DNA of 33,149 bases from Acetobacter sp. AN02 (GTDB lineage Bacteria; Pseudomonadota; Alphaproteobacteria; Acetobacterales; Acetobacteraceae), in assembly GCF_029759835.1 (NCBI RefSeq), contig NZ_JAJJND010000019.1, forward strand, positions 1 to 33,149. Reading direction: 5' to 3'. The position numbers and the translations under genes are program-made. Below the pieces are notes generated by a model. It was not told where the DNA came from and ran no database searches. It saw only the letters and a list, made by a program, of their open reading frames with translations. Positions within the stretch are counted from its first letter, which is position 1. Every line of letters starts with the position of its first letter. Of this stretch, positions 7,609-15,365 are shown piece after piece.

Positions 7609-7685
7609 TGGTCGGAGTGAGAGGATTCGAACCTCCGGCCCCTGCGTCCCGAACACAGTGCTCTACCAGGCTGAGCTACACTCCG
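7609..7685 (-). tRNA. tRNA-Pro (CGG anticodon), CCA encoded
   Basis: The minus strand starts CGGAGTG and ends CACTCCG-A-CCA, giving a full acceptor stem with encoded CCA. The D arm is AGCTCAGCCTGGTAGAGC. The anticodon arm CTGTG-TTCGGGA-CGCAG has anticodon CGG, which reads CCG proline codons. The T arm is CGGAGGTTCGAATCCTC-type. Length 77 nt, normal class I. Confidence 0.95.
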
Positions 7686-7742
7686 ATGGACGGGCCGTAT
7701 ATAGCGCATCCGGCCCGCACGCAAGGGGAATTTACCGGATTT

Positions 7743-8312
7743 TCAGCAGTTCGCCATAACGCCTGATGCCGCCAGGCGGCGAAGAGCCGCGGCCGTGTCC
7801 GGCACGGTCTCGATCAGGGCGCGCGCATCGGCGGAGGCAAACCCCTGGGCAACGGCGGCATCCAGCATCATCAGTACGCTGTCCGCCCAGTTCAGGACGT
7901 TCACGATGATCACCGGCTTTGTGTGGAGCTGGAGCTGCTTCCAGGTGGTGATTTCCATAAGCTCATCAAACGTTCCGAAACCACCTGGCAGAATCAGGAA
8001 TGCATCCGCCCGGCCGAACATGATGGTCTTACGCTCATGCATGTCCTCCGTGATGATCAGCTCGGCCACGCCCTGATGCATGATCTCCCTTGCCTCAAGA
8101 AAGGATGGGATCACGCCGGTCACCTGTCCTCCGGCTTCGATGGCGGCATCCGCTGTCGCACCCATCAGACCGACATCGCCCCCGCCATAGACAAGACGCA
8201 GACCGGCCCGGGCCAGACCGGCGCCGATCTCCCGGGCGGCCTGTTCATAACCTGGATTATTTCCGAAACGGGAGCCACAGAACACGGCGACGGCTGACAG
8301 CGTATCTTTCAT
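7743..8312 (-). CDS. LOG family protein (TIGR00730, Rossmann-fold nucleoside-5'-monophosphate phosphoribohydrolase)
   Basis: A 189-residue member of the LOG/YvdD family. Family members split the N-glycosidic bond of nucleoside 5'-monophosphates, releasing base and ribose 5-phosphate; in plants and some bacteria cytokinin ribotides are the substrate. The signature LPGGFGTFDE (about 108-117) is intact, as are MHERK (91-95) and the N-terminal CGSRFG plus LVYGGGDVGLMG. The length is typical. Start ATG 8312 with AGGA about 12 nt upstream. Its own MFS neighbour lies 41 nt upstream on the same strand, so they could be cotranscribed. Family assignment is firm; whether it makes cytokinin bases or only salvages nucleotides cannot be told. 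Confidence 0.9.
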   Translation of the reverse strand: MKDTLSAVAVFCGSRFGNNPGYEQAAREIGAGLARAGLRLVYGGGDVGLMGATADAAIEAGGQVTGVIPSFLEAREIMHQGVAELIITEDMHERKTIMFGRADAFLILPGGFGTFDELMEITTWKQLQLHTKPVIIVNVLNWADSVLMMLDAAVAQGFASADARALIETVPDTAAALRRLAASGVMANC

Positions 8313-8353
8313 ACGAAGAGGCTTTCCTTAAATTTTTTTCTTTCTTCGCAGGA

Positions 8354-9598
8354 TCATGACGGATTTCTGACACCTCCGCTACGGGGCGCGACGGCCCGAT
8401 CCGTCCTGCCCGAGCCGATATGGAGCCAGAAGCTGAGAATCGCGCCGAGGACGGCGAAGGAGGCGGAGACAAAAAACAGTGAAGGGTAACCTTCCAGCCG
8501 CGCCATCAGCCCCAGAAGAGGACCGGAAAGGCCGATCGCGAGATCAAGGAAGATGGAATACCCGCCCAGCGCCGCCCCTCTGCTGGCCTCTCCGGCAGAC
8601 GCCACGGCCCCCACGCCGAGCGCCGGGAAGACAAGGGAGAATCCGGCGCCTGTCAGCCCGGCGCCCAGCCCCGCCAGAACCGGAGACGGCGCCAGCCCCG
8701 TCACGATCAGCCCGACAGCCTCAAGCAGCATCGATATGCCCGCGATCACGCCGCCACCCAGCCGGTCGATATAGCGGGCAAAAACGAAGCGCATCATGAC
8801 GAACAGACCGCCGAAAGCCGCCAGAGCCAGAGCCGCACCGCCCCAGTTCCGGCTGGTATAGAAAAGCACGAGGCAGGACGCGACGGCACCGAACCCAACC
8901 GAACCGCAGCCCAGGCCCAGGCCATAAGGCAGAACGGTCCGCAACACGGAAAGAACGGACGGGCGCGGGCCGGTCTGCGCGGCCGGTCGTGTCGCGGCGG
9001 GACGGAAAGCGAAGGGCACACCACCCAGCAGAAGCAGCGCGGTCAGCAGGCCGGTACCCTGCAGTCCCCCGAGAAATCCGGCTCCCGGGCCGTGCATGGA
9101 AAACAGGACCGTGGCAACCGGCGCACCGAGGGCGATACCGCCATAGGACGTGACACCGTTCCAGGAGATGACGAGAGCCGTACGCTCACTGCCCATGCGG
9201 CTGATGTTCCACATGATGGCCCCGACGGCGATCCAGCTTTCGGTAAAGCCCAGCACGACCCGGGCCAGCAGGACGAGCGTCAGGGCAAGAGCGGGCATCG
9301 CGGCCAGATATCCGGCTGCGATCAGCAGAAAGCCCGACAGCCCCCCGGTGATCAGCCCGGTGATGACGACTGGCTTTGGTCCCCCCGTATCGATCCGGTT
9401 TCCCGCCCATGTCCGTGTGACCAGAGTAGCGAGATACTGCAGCGATACGGCAAATCCGGCGATGGCCGCGCTGTATCCCAGGGTGAGATGCACGAAGAGC
9501 GGCACCACGGCCATCTCCATCCCGATCACGAGATAGCACAGGAGGTTGAAGACAACGACCGCAAGGATGCGGAGCGTCGGGGATGGTTGTGTGGACAT
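8354..9598 (-). CDS. Major facilitator superfamily transporter, YfcJ/YhhS type
   Basis: A 414-residue protein with about 12 membrane helices, in two halves joined by a Pro/Arg-rich loop near the middle (FRPAATRPAAQTGPRPS). The N-terminal half closely follows the YfcJ/YhhS group: CYLVIGMEMAVVPLFVHLTLG, AGFAVSLQYLATLVTR, then the MFS loop motif WAGNRIDTGGPKPVV. Start ATG 9598 is supported by GGAG 10 nt upstream; a longer in-frame ATG at 9676 has no such support. Probably a proton-driven exporter; E. coli relatives are linked to sugar or drug efflux, but the substrate here is unknown. It is transcribed away from the Nudix gene across a 124-nt gap that must hold both promoters. Confidence 0.87.
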   Translation of the reverse strand: MSTQPSPTLRILAVVVFNLLCYLVIGMEMAVVPLFVHLTLGYSAAIAGFAVSLQYLATLVTRTWAGNRIDTGGPKPVVITGLITGGLSGFLLIAAGYLAAMPALALTLVLLARVVLGFTESWIAVGAIMWNISRMGSERTALVISWNGVTSYGGIALGAPVATVLFSMHGPGAGFLGGLQGTGLLTALLLLGGVPFAFRPAATRPAAQTGPRPSVLSVLRTVLPYGLGLGCGSVGFGAVASCLVLFYTSRNWGGAALALAAFGGLFVMMRFVFARYIDRLGGGVIAGISMLLEAVGLIVTGLAPSPVLAGLGAGLTGAGFSLVFPALGVGAVASAGEASRGAALGGYSIFLDLAIGLSGPLLGLMARLEGYPSLFFVSASFAVLGAILSFWLHIGSGRTDRAVAPRSGGVRNPS

Positions 9599-9722
9599 GG
9601 AAGAACGTCTCCGGAGACGGGGGACAGGCCTGCGTTTCTGTGCAATGAGAGATACAGCATACAGACAAATCCCCATGATGCAGTATGTGCCCGTGGCGGA
9701 GTGCGGAAGGAGACCGGATGTG

Positions 9723-10328
9723 ATGCCGGATGATCATCTGATCCGGAACGGCATGGCCTGCGCGGATGAAGAGAGCGACGGCGGCTTTCAGACGCTGTCC
9801 AGCCGGATCGCCTATGAAAATCCATGGACCAGGGTGCGGGAGGATATCATCCGCCGCCCCGACGGAAAGGACGGGCTCTACGGCGTCGTGGAACGCGGGG
9901 AGTTTGCCGTCATCCTTCCGCTTGGCCGGGGATCTGACGGACCTGTCGTCACGCTGATCCGGCAGTATCGCTACCCTGTGCGCCGCCGCCTGTGGGAACT
10001 GCCGATGGGCATGTGGGAGGCAGAGCCGGAAGCGGATCCGGCCGATGTCGCCCGTGGTGAGCTGAGGGAGGAGACCGGGCTGGTCGCGGGCCGGATGACC
10101 TGTGCAGGGATGGTCTGGCAGGGCGCCGGATACACCACACAGAAAGGTTATGTCTGGCTGGCGGAGGATCTGACCCAGGGCCCGACGGCGCGGGAGTCCA
10201 CCGAGGCGGACATCACCTGCCACACCCTGCCTCTGACGGAGGTGGAGGAAATGATCAGGGACGGCCGCATGACCTGCATGGTCAGCATTGCGGCCATCGG
10301 TCTGCTGCGTCTGAAAGGGCTGATCTGA
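9723..10328 (+). CDS. Nudix hydrolase, ADP-ribose pyrophosphatase type
   Basis: A 201-residue Nudix protein, likely hydrolysing a nucleoside diphosphate linked to a sugar (ADP-ribose type, NudF-like) in the cytoplasm. The Nudix box sits in GMWEAEPEAD...ARGELREETGL, with the REETG metal-binding core intact and a slightly unusual first Gly-to-Glu spacing. Before it is VTLIRQYRYPVRRRLWELP, the R-Q-Y-R...W-E-L-P pattern of ADP-sugar hydrolases; after it is GAGYTTQKGYVWLAEDL. I start at ATG 9723 because AAGGAG lies 10 nt upstream; GTG 9720 with 7-nt spacing is equally possible. Longer in-frame starts run into the divergent MFS gene. A 22-codon frame directly after its stop (10329-10397) is probably not a gene. 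Confidence 0.87.
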   Translation: MPDDHLIRNGMACADEESDGGFQTLSSRIAYENPWTRVREDIIRRPDGKDGLYGVVERGEFAVILPLGRGSDGPVVTLIRQYRYPVRRRLWELPMGMWEAEPEADPADVARGELREETGLVAGRMTCAGMVWQGAGYTTQKGYVWLAEDLTQGPTARESTEADITCHTLPLTEVEEMIRDGRMTCMVSIAAIGLLRLKGLI

Positions 10329-10415
10329 ATGTCGCTCTCTTTCCCGTCCGCGAATGACCGCACCTGCTGCTCCGCATCCTGCTCCTGTCACGTCTGAAGA
10401 AACGGAAACGCTGCC

Positions 10416-11627
10416 ATGCCTTCAGGTGATGAGGAATACACGAAGGCCGAGATTGCGGAGGAACTGCAGCGCGAGGCTCTGATACGGGATGCGATGCGGT
10501 CCTCGCACATCAATATCTCCCGGATCTGCCTGATCGTCCTGACGATCCTTGCGGTGTTCTACACACTGCGCCTCGCCTCGGAATTCATTCTTCCGGTCGT
10601 CCTGGCCATCGTGACGAACATGGTGCTCCTGACGCCAATGCGGTTCCTGCATCGCAGGACGCATCTGCCCAAACCGCTGGTGGCCCTGCTGCTGATCCTG
10701 CTGATGTTCACCGTGATGGGCATGATCGTCGCAGCTATTTCCGTGCCGGCCACGGGATGGAGCGCACGGGCGCCGGAAGGACTGGCTGCGGCACAGAAGA
10801 AACTGTCCTTCCTGCGTCAGCCGATCTCCTTCCTGGAAGAGGCCGGAGGGCGGATGCAGGCGCTGATGAACGCAACCGGCGGCGCGGCGGCACCCGTGAA
10901 GCCGCCGCCGGGCGGGCCTGTCTCGGTCGGTCTCGGCTCCTTCGGCTCCAGCGTCCTTATGGGTACGCGCGACTTCATGGGGCAGCTCTTCACCTATTTT
11001 ATCATGCTGTTCTTCCTGCTGGCGGAAGGAGACTCCCTCCTCCGCCGGTTCGTGGAGATCATGCCATCCTTTTCGGACAAGCGCCGCGCGGTCCAGATCG
11101 CATCCCAGGTCGAGCGCAATATCTCCCGGTATCTCGCGACCATCACCATGATGAACCTGCTGGTGGGCGCTGCGAACATGCTCCAGTGCTGGCTGGTCGG
11201 TATGCCCAACCCGCTCCTGTGGGGCGTGATGGCGTTTATGCTGAACTACATCCCGATCATCGGTCCGCTGACGGGTGTCGTGATCTTCTTTTTTGTCGGG
11301 CTGTTCGCGTTTGCGCATCCGCTTCACGCGCTGGTGGCGCCGACGATCTATCTCTGCATCCATCTGCTGGAGGGAGAGACGATCACGCCGATGCTCCTCG
11401 CCCGGCGCTTTACGCTCAATCCGGTTCTGGTGATGACGTCACTGATATTCTGGGACTGGATGTGGGGTATTACCGGCGCGTTCCTCTCCGTGCCCTTGCT
11501 CGCGGTGTTCAAGATCGTCTGCGATCACATCGACTCCCTGACGCCGATCGGACATCTGGTGGGAGGCGGGGGCACACTGCGTCTGGCCCGACGGCACCGC
11601 GGGAATAACGGAGAGACGGAAACCTGA
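10416..11627 (+). CDS. AI-2E family transporter
   Basis: A 403-residue inner-membrane protein of the AI-2E/UPF0118 family. It has paired N-terminal helices (ISRICLIVLTILAVFYTLRLASEFILPVVLAIV and KPLVALLLILLMFTVMGMIVAAISV), a soluble middle segment of about 90 residues, then FTYFIMLFFLLAEGD and a C-terminal cluster with GVMAFMLNYIPIIGPLTGVVIFF, HLLEGETITPMLLARRFTLNPV and WDWMWGITGAFLSVPLLAV. The N-Y-I-P-x-I-G-P and E-x-x-x-I-T-P motifs are hallmarks. Known members export autoinducer-2 or act as Na+/H+ antiporters; the substrate here is unknown. The ribosome site is weak (GGAAACG). It converges with the propeller gene 19 nt away. Confidence 0.87.
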   Translation: MPSGDEEYTKAEIAEELQREALIRDAMRSSHINISRICLIVLTILAVFYTLRLASEFILPVVLAIVTNMVLLTPMRFLHRRTHLPKPLVALLLILLMFTVMGMIVAAISVPATGWSARAPEGLAAAQKKLSFLRQPISFLEEAGGRMQALMNATGGAAAPVKPPPGGPVSVGLGSFGSSVLMGTRDFMGQLFTYFIMLFFLLAEGDSLLRRFVEIMPSFSDKRRAVQIASQVERNISRYLATITMMNLLVGAANMLQCWLVGMPNPLLWGVMAFMLNYIPIIGPLTGVVIFFFVGLFAFAHPLHALVAPTIYLCIHLLEGETITPMLLARRFTLNPVLVMTSLIFWDWMWGITGAFLSVPLLAVFKIVCDHIDSLTPIGHLVGGGGTLRLARRHRGNNGETET

Positions 11628-11646
11628 GGGGAAGCCTGTTTCGCGG

Positions 11647-12615
11647 CTATTCCCCGGCTCCGGCCATGAACAGGACACCGCCTCCGGAACAGGGCGATTC
11701 CCCGTCGAAATAGGGGATATAGAGGCTGTCGTTGTGGGCCGTCAGGAAGAACGGCGTCACACGCACATCGCCGCCGGGAAGCAGGGGGGTGACATCCTCC
11801 CATTTTCCGGACTGGAAATCCTTCCAGTTCCTCCAGCGCAGCAGGCGGCCCGGTGTGATATCGCCGCCCTTTGCGTAGGTCGGTGAGAAAAAATCGGAGC
11901 CGTAATACCACTCCCCGATTTTCTGGACGTCGTTAAGAACCGGCCCGGTGGTGGACATCGAGCCTGCCGGAACGTCACGTGGCGTGCCCGGCGGACGCGG
12001 AGCGCGGAAGACGGTGTAGCGCCGATCCCAGAAATCATCGATCCGCATCACCTCGCCCCGGCTGGAATCGATGATGTGCAGCCGCCCGTCAAAGAAGGAG
12101 AGACCACGCGGATCGCCGATTTCCTGCGGGTGATGGAACTGCAGCACAGTGGCAGGGCTGTCCACCGACGTAAACCGGAACACGCGGTGTCCGGAGTCCA
12201 GCAGCCAGATGAAGGGGGTTCCCGGCTCCATGAGGATATCGAGCGGACGCTCGAGCGTTATACCGCCCAGCGCGGAAACGGGAGTGGCGGCCTCCTTTCC
12301 CGACAGATCGGACACCAGCAGAAGACGGCGGTTTTCTGTATCGCAGATCAGCCAGCGCCCGTCCGGCAGCCGGACCAGAGCGCGACCGCCCTTTGTCTCG
12401 ACAGGAGATGTCTCCCAGTGCCCGCCATTCCTGCGATAGAAAATCCGGCCGTTACCGGAGGCGGCGATGGCGTCCGTGTCTCCGGCGAAGACAATCTGTG
12501 TCGGACGACACAGGAGATTGAGGCGCTCGATCTCCTTCAGACCCAGGGAATCCGCTCTGGCCGTTCCGGAGAGCAGGCACAGAATCCCGGTAAGGATGCA
12601 GCCCTTTCCCGTCAT
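11647..12615 (-). CDS. Exported beta-propeller-like (NHL/SMP-30-like) protein
   Basis: A 322-residue protein with a signal peptide (MTGKGCILTGILCLLSGTARA, cleavage before DSLGL). The mature part has repeated strands typical of six-bladed propellers: ALVRLPDGRWLICDTENRRLLLV, RPLDILMEPGTPFIWLLDSGHRV, DPRGLSFFDGRLHIIDSSRGEVMRI and DSLYIPYFDGE. The Cys in CILTGILCLLSG is not followed by a clear lipobox, so I do not call it a lipoprotein. It starts 19 nt after the stop of the exported adenosine deaminase on the same strand, so they are likely cotranscribed and both act in the periplasm. I do not recognise a specific function; a metal-dependent lactonase or simply a binding scaffold is possible. 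Confidence 0.75.
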   Translation of the reverse strand: MTGKGCILTGILCLLSGTARADSLGLKEIERLNLLCRPTQIVFAGDTDAIAASGNGRIFYRRNGGHWETSPVETKGGRALVRLPDGRWLICDTENRRLLLVSDLSGKEAATPVSALGGITLERPLDILMEPGTPFIWLLDSGHRVFRFTSVDSPATVLQFHHPQEIGDPRGLSFFDGRLHIIDSSRGEVMRIDDFWDRRYTVFRAPRPPGTPRDVPAGSMSTTGPVLNDVQKIGEWYYGSDFFSPTYAKGGDITPGRLLRWRNWKDFQSGKWEDVTPLLPGGDVRVTPFFLTAHNDSLYIPYFDGESPCSGGGVLFMAGAGE

Positions 12616-12634
12616 GCCCCGCCCGTGCCGTCTC

Positions 12635-14236
12635 TCAGAACGTATTTCCCGCTGCCTGACGTTCGAACCTGACAAAGGCACCCTCCAGAGACCACTGCAG
12701 CCGCGCCTTCTCATTTCCCGCAAGAAAATCATGACAGGCGCCCGTCTGCGGCGCGGTTTCCGGAGAAATCTCGGCGCAGACAGGTTTCATTTTCCATCCT
12801 GCATCGGTTTCCCACAGACTGTCTCCGGGCACAAACGCATATTCCAGACCGGCGCGGGAGATGTCCTTGAGATCGGTATAGGACAGGGGGTAGTCCAGAA
12901 CGGCGCGGTGATATTCCGTGGTCAGGCTGCCTCTGGAGACACCCTCATCATCCGTGGACAGCGCGACGGGAACCTGGTGATCCCGCCATGTCATCAGCGG
13001 ATGATCCGCGCCTTTCACACCGAGAATCTCGTCATTGCTGGTGAGATTGATCTCCACCAGGATGTTCTTCTTCGCCATCTCCACCATCAGCCCGGACGGA
13101 TCATCCTCCTGCATGATGTCCACGCCATGACCGATCCTGCGGGCTCCCGCGATCTCCACGGCCTGACGGATATGGAAGCGGAGGTCCTCCGGCGGTACGA
13201 GCTTTTCAGAAAGCTCTCCGGCGTGAAGGGAAAGCGGCACGCCCGGCTCACGCCGAGAGAGTTCGCGGAACATCTGCATGTGCAGCGTATAGTCGCGCAG
13301 GGAAATCCGGTCGTCTTCCGGTGCGACGATATTCACGCCGACAAAACGCGGATCGGATTTCTTCAGCTGATAGCCAAGAGCGAGCTGGGCGAGAACCATG
13401 CCCGGCGGCATGGTCCGCACGGTCTGGTAAAGATAGCGCACGGTCACGCCGCAGGCCGGTTCCGCTGATGGTGTTCCGCAGCCCAGCTCCTCGTGTGCCC
13501 GGGCCTGCGCGTTGTCCATGTCCGCCCGCGCACCGGATACGAACGCCGGCATCTGCGGCATCAGCGTATCGAGCGCCGGACCGATTTCCCGTTCCGTATC
13601 CGTGTCGAGCTTCTCACCCAGTTTTGCGGCGGGAAACAGACGCGGAGAGACCATAAGCTCCAGATACAGCACATGGTCACGTGCGGCCTGACGCATGGCT
13701 GAAGCCAGCATGTCTCCGTCATGGCCGTTCGCTGCCGGCATGAATTTCGCGAAGGTGGCAAAGAAATGATCATGCCCCGACCGGTCCTGACCTGTCGGCA
13801 CGAAATCGCGCATCGACAGCGCATCGATCATGCGCGTCCTTGCATCCCCGTCTTCCAGCGTCTTTTTTGCGGGCTGCATCCCGTTGCGGCAGGGAGGGGC
13901 ACTGATCTGGCCGGTCTGCGGATCGGCGCACAGCCCGTCTGCGGCGGCCCAGTCAAGGAACTGCTCCGCCCAGACCGCCCCGACCAGGTGATTATGCAGG
14001 TCCGCGCCCTTGGGAAATGCGCGGAGGAAAGGGGTAAGCCGCGCGGGATTGTCGCGGATGCTGTCCAGAACCTTCGCCGCCGCGGTTTCCGCCGCAACCC
14101 TGTCCGGACCGGCTGCGGCACTGCCTGCCGCAGGGGAGGCCGCAGAAGAGCCGTCCGCCTGCGCCTGCGGAATACCCCCCTGAAGTGCCAGGGTGATCAG
14201 GGCAGCAGGAAGGAAGAGGGCTGAGCAGCGGGACAT
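12635..14236 (-). CDS. Exported adenosine deaminase-family protein
   Basis: A 533-residue zinc metallo-hydrolase of the adenosine deaminase family with a Sec signal peptide (SALFLPAALITLAL..., cleavage near AQA before DGS). Adenosine deaminases turn adenosine into inosine. Active-site motifs are all present: ADLHNHL (His81 and His83 for zinc), SLHAGE (His338 and Glu341), RIGHG (His370) and STDDEG (429-430). It is some 200 residues longer than cytosolic Add, with an extra region between the first His pair and the SLHAGE motif, more like secreted ADGF/ADA2-type enzymes. AAGGA lies 11 nt before ATG 14236. It probably works on extracytoplasmic nucleosides. The substrate could also be another purine nucleoside or a 6-amino compound. 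Confidence 0.85.
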   Translation of the reverse strand: MSRCSALFLPAALITLALQGGIPQAQADGSSAASPAAGSAAAGPDRVAAETAAAKVLDSIRDNPARLTPFLRAFPKGADLHNHLVGAVWAEQFLDWAAADGLCADPQTGQISAPPCRNGMQPAKKTLEDGDARTRMIDALSMRDFVPTGQDRSGHDHFFATFAKFMPAANGHDGDMLASAMRQAARDHVLYLELMVSPRLFPAAKLGEKLDTDTEREIGPALDTLMPQMPAFVSGARADMDNAQARAHEELGCGTPSAEPACGVTVRYLYQTVRTMPPGMVLAQLALGYQLKKSDPRFVGVNIVAPEDDRISLRDYTLHMQMFRELSRREPGVPLSLHAGELSEKLVPPEDLRFHIRQAVEIAGARRIGHGVDIMQEDDPSGLMVEMAKKNILVEINLTSNDEILGVKGADHPLMTWRDHQVPVALSTDDEGVSRGSLTTEYHRAVLDYPLSYTDLKDISRAGLEYAFVPGDSLWETDAGWKMKPVCAEISPETAPQTGACHDFLAGNEKARLQWSLEGAFVRFERQAAGNTF

Positions 14237-14294
14237 GACGGTTATGGTCCTTATTTCCTGACCAGAACACAAGATATCCCGGCATGAAATACAG

Positions 14295-14327
14295 TAAAAA
14301 ATTCGTCTTCCGGCTCAGGACCGGAGA
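14295..14327 (-). terminator. Possible intrinsic terminator of the DGK-Tam41 operon
   Basis: On the minus strand TCCGG (14326-14322) and CCGGA (14314-14310) form a short stem around TCCTGAG, followed after seven bases by six T. It lies 34 nt past the stop of the Tam41-like gene and before the adenosine deaminase gene. The stem is only 5 bp, so the call is tentative. Confidence 0.35.
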
Positions 14328-14360
14328 TCAGGACGGAAAACACCCCTGACCGGGCAGGTC

Positions 14361-15365
14361 TCAGGCCTGACGCTGGCAGAGCAGGCCGGACCGTATAAGC
14401 CGCCAGGCCATGCGCGGAGCGGCAAGAAGCGGGTATTTTTCCGCAAACGGCGTCAGAGGCATGCTGATGCCGGTGTGACGTTCGATTTTCCACGCCAGAT
14501 AGCGCGCTCCGCCGGTGAAGGTGAAGGACGCCTTGACCAGACGCAGCAGATTGAGCGGCCTTCCGAGCCTGCAGCGCAGCTGCCAGGATGAAAGGGCGCG
14601 TCGCCGTGCAGCATTTGTAAGGGCGGGCCTGAGCATCTCGCCCGCATGCGGGTCAGACAGGATTCCCTCCAGGGACCAGGCCGCACGGAGCATCACGTCG
14701 TTGCGCTCCGTCATTCCCGACAGAAGCAGCCTTTCCCGGCCGGGAGCCTCGACCCGCAGTTCGTTGCGGTAGGTCCGGGCATAAAGTTCGGCCCAGAATA
14801 TCCGGGACGGGCCGGATTCCGGACCCAGACGGGCGGACCAGTGCGCCGCCGCCGCGACAGCGCGGACGATACAGCGCAGGAGACTGTCTGCCGCCTGTGT
14901 ATCACGAACCCAGATCAGACGGGCCGGCTGCGAGAAACGCGCCCAGACGGAGCTATCCAGCGCGTCGGGACGTGTCAGTCTGCGGAACTGGCTGAGGGTA
15001 AGGACAGCCACCTTGGCCCGCAGAATCCGCTCCCCCTCCCGGACCTCATGATATTCCACATTCGGCGGCAGCAGAATATTGGCGATTCTGGAGGACAGAC
15101 GGCGCGGCCAGTCTTTCTGACGCCGGACGATCACATAGAAATCCAGCATCCCGGTACAGAGGGTTTCTCCCGCACGGGCCTGCACCGTACCTGCCAGGGC
15201 ACGGGCGACGGAGCCGTAGAACAGGACGCCCAGCGGCCGGGCCTCTCCGACGATCGCGGCAGCCATCGCGGAAATCTCGGGAGGAACCGGAGACGTCAGC
15301 TCGGCCACGAGACCGTGTGCGATCTCTGCTGCAGGATCCGTTCCGGATATCGGGGGCGTGCTCAT
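14361..15365 (-). CDS. Tam41/Mmp37-like CDP-diacylglycerol synthase (putative)
   Basis: A 334-residue soluble protein that I recognise as a relative of Tam41, the peripheral mitochondrial enzyme that makes CDP-diacylglycerol from CTP and phosphatidic acid. Shared landmarks in the same order: the nucleotidyltransferase FYGSVAR (49-55) with LDFYVIV (74-80) as its acidic strand; LLPPNVEYHEV (98-108) against the family's G-V-Y-F-N-P; AKVAVLTLSQFRRL (117-130) against K-Y-G-V-V-S-x-x-x-L; WARFSQPARLIWVRD (141-155) against Y-L-A-G-R-L-Q-K-P-V; FWAELYARTYRNELR; and a C-terminal KASFTFTGGARYLAWKIERH against K-G-V-F-T-x-G...Y-A-W-x-K. The Asp of LDFY is the expected metal ligand. Its ATG overlaps the diacylglycerol kinase stop by 4 nt (ATGA), so substrate maker and user are coupled. 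Judged by eye against remembered Tam41 sequence; a search is needed. Confidence 0.72.
   Translation of the reverse strand: MSTPPISGTDPAAEIAHGLVAELTSPVPPEISAMAAAIVGEARPLGVLFYGSVARALAGTVQARAGETLCTGMLDFYVIVRRQKDWPRRLSSRIANILLPPNVEYHEVREGERILRAKVAVLTLSQFRRLTRPDALDSSVWARFSQPARLIWVRDTQAADSLLRCIVRAVAAAAHWSARLGPESGPSRIFWAELYARTYRNELRVEAPGRERLLLSGMTERNDVMLRAAWSLEGILSDPHAGEMLRPALTNAARRRALSSWQLRCRLGRPLNLLRLVKASFTFTGGARYLAWKIERHTGISMPLTPFAEKYPLLAAPRMAWRLIRSGLLCQRQA

Noticed and set aside
9186-10391. 401-codon minus-strand frame over the MFS and Nudix genes
   Set aside because: It spans two well-supported genes in other frames and reads as Pro/Arg/His-rich antisense of GC-rich DNA.
10329-10397. 22-codon Cys-rich frame starting at the Nudix stop
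   Set aside because: Although the ATG abuts the stop and the end reads CCSASCSCHV, there is no ribosome site and no way to support it by eye.
10422-11363. 313-codon minus-strand frame antisense to the AI-2E transporter
   Set aside because: Composition (His, Arg, Gln, Asp) is that of an antisense shadow and no domain is visible.
12467-13468. 333-codon plus-strand frame antisense to the adenosine deaminase
   Set aside because: It crosses the deaminase-propeller junction and shows no domain.
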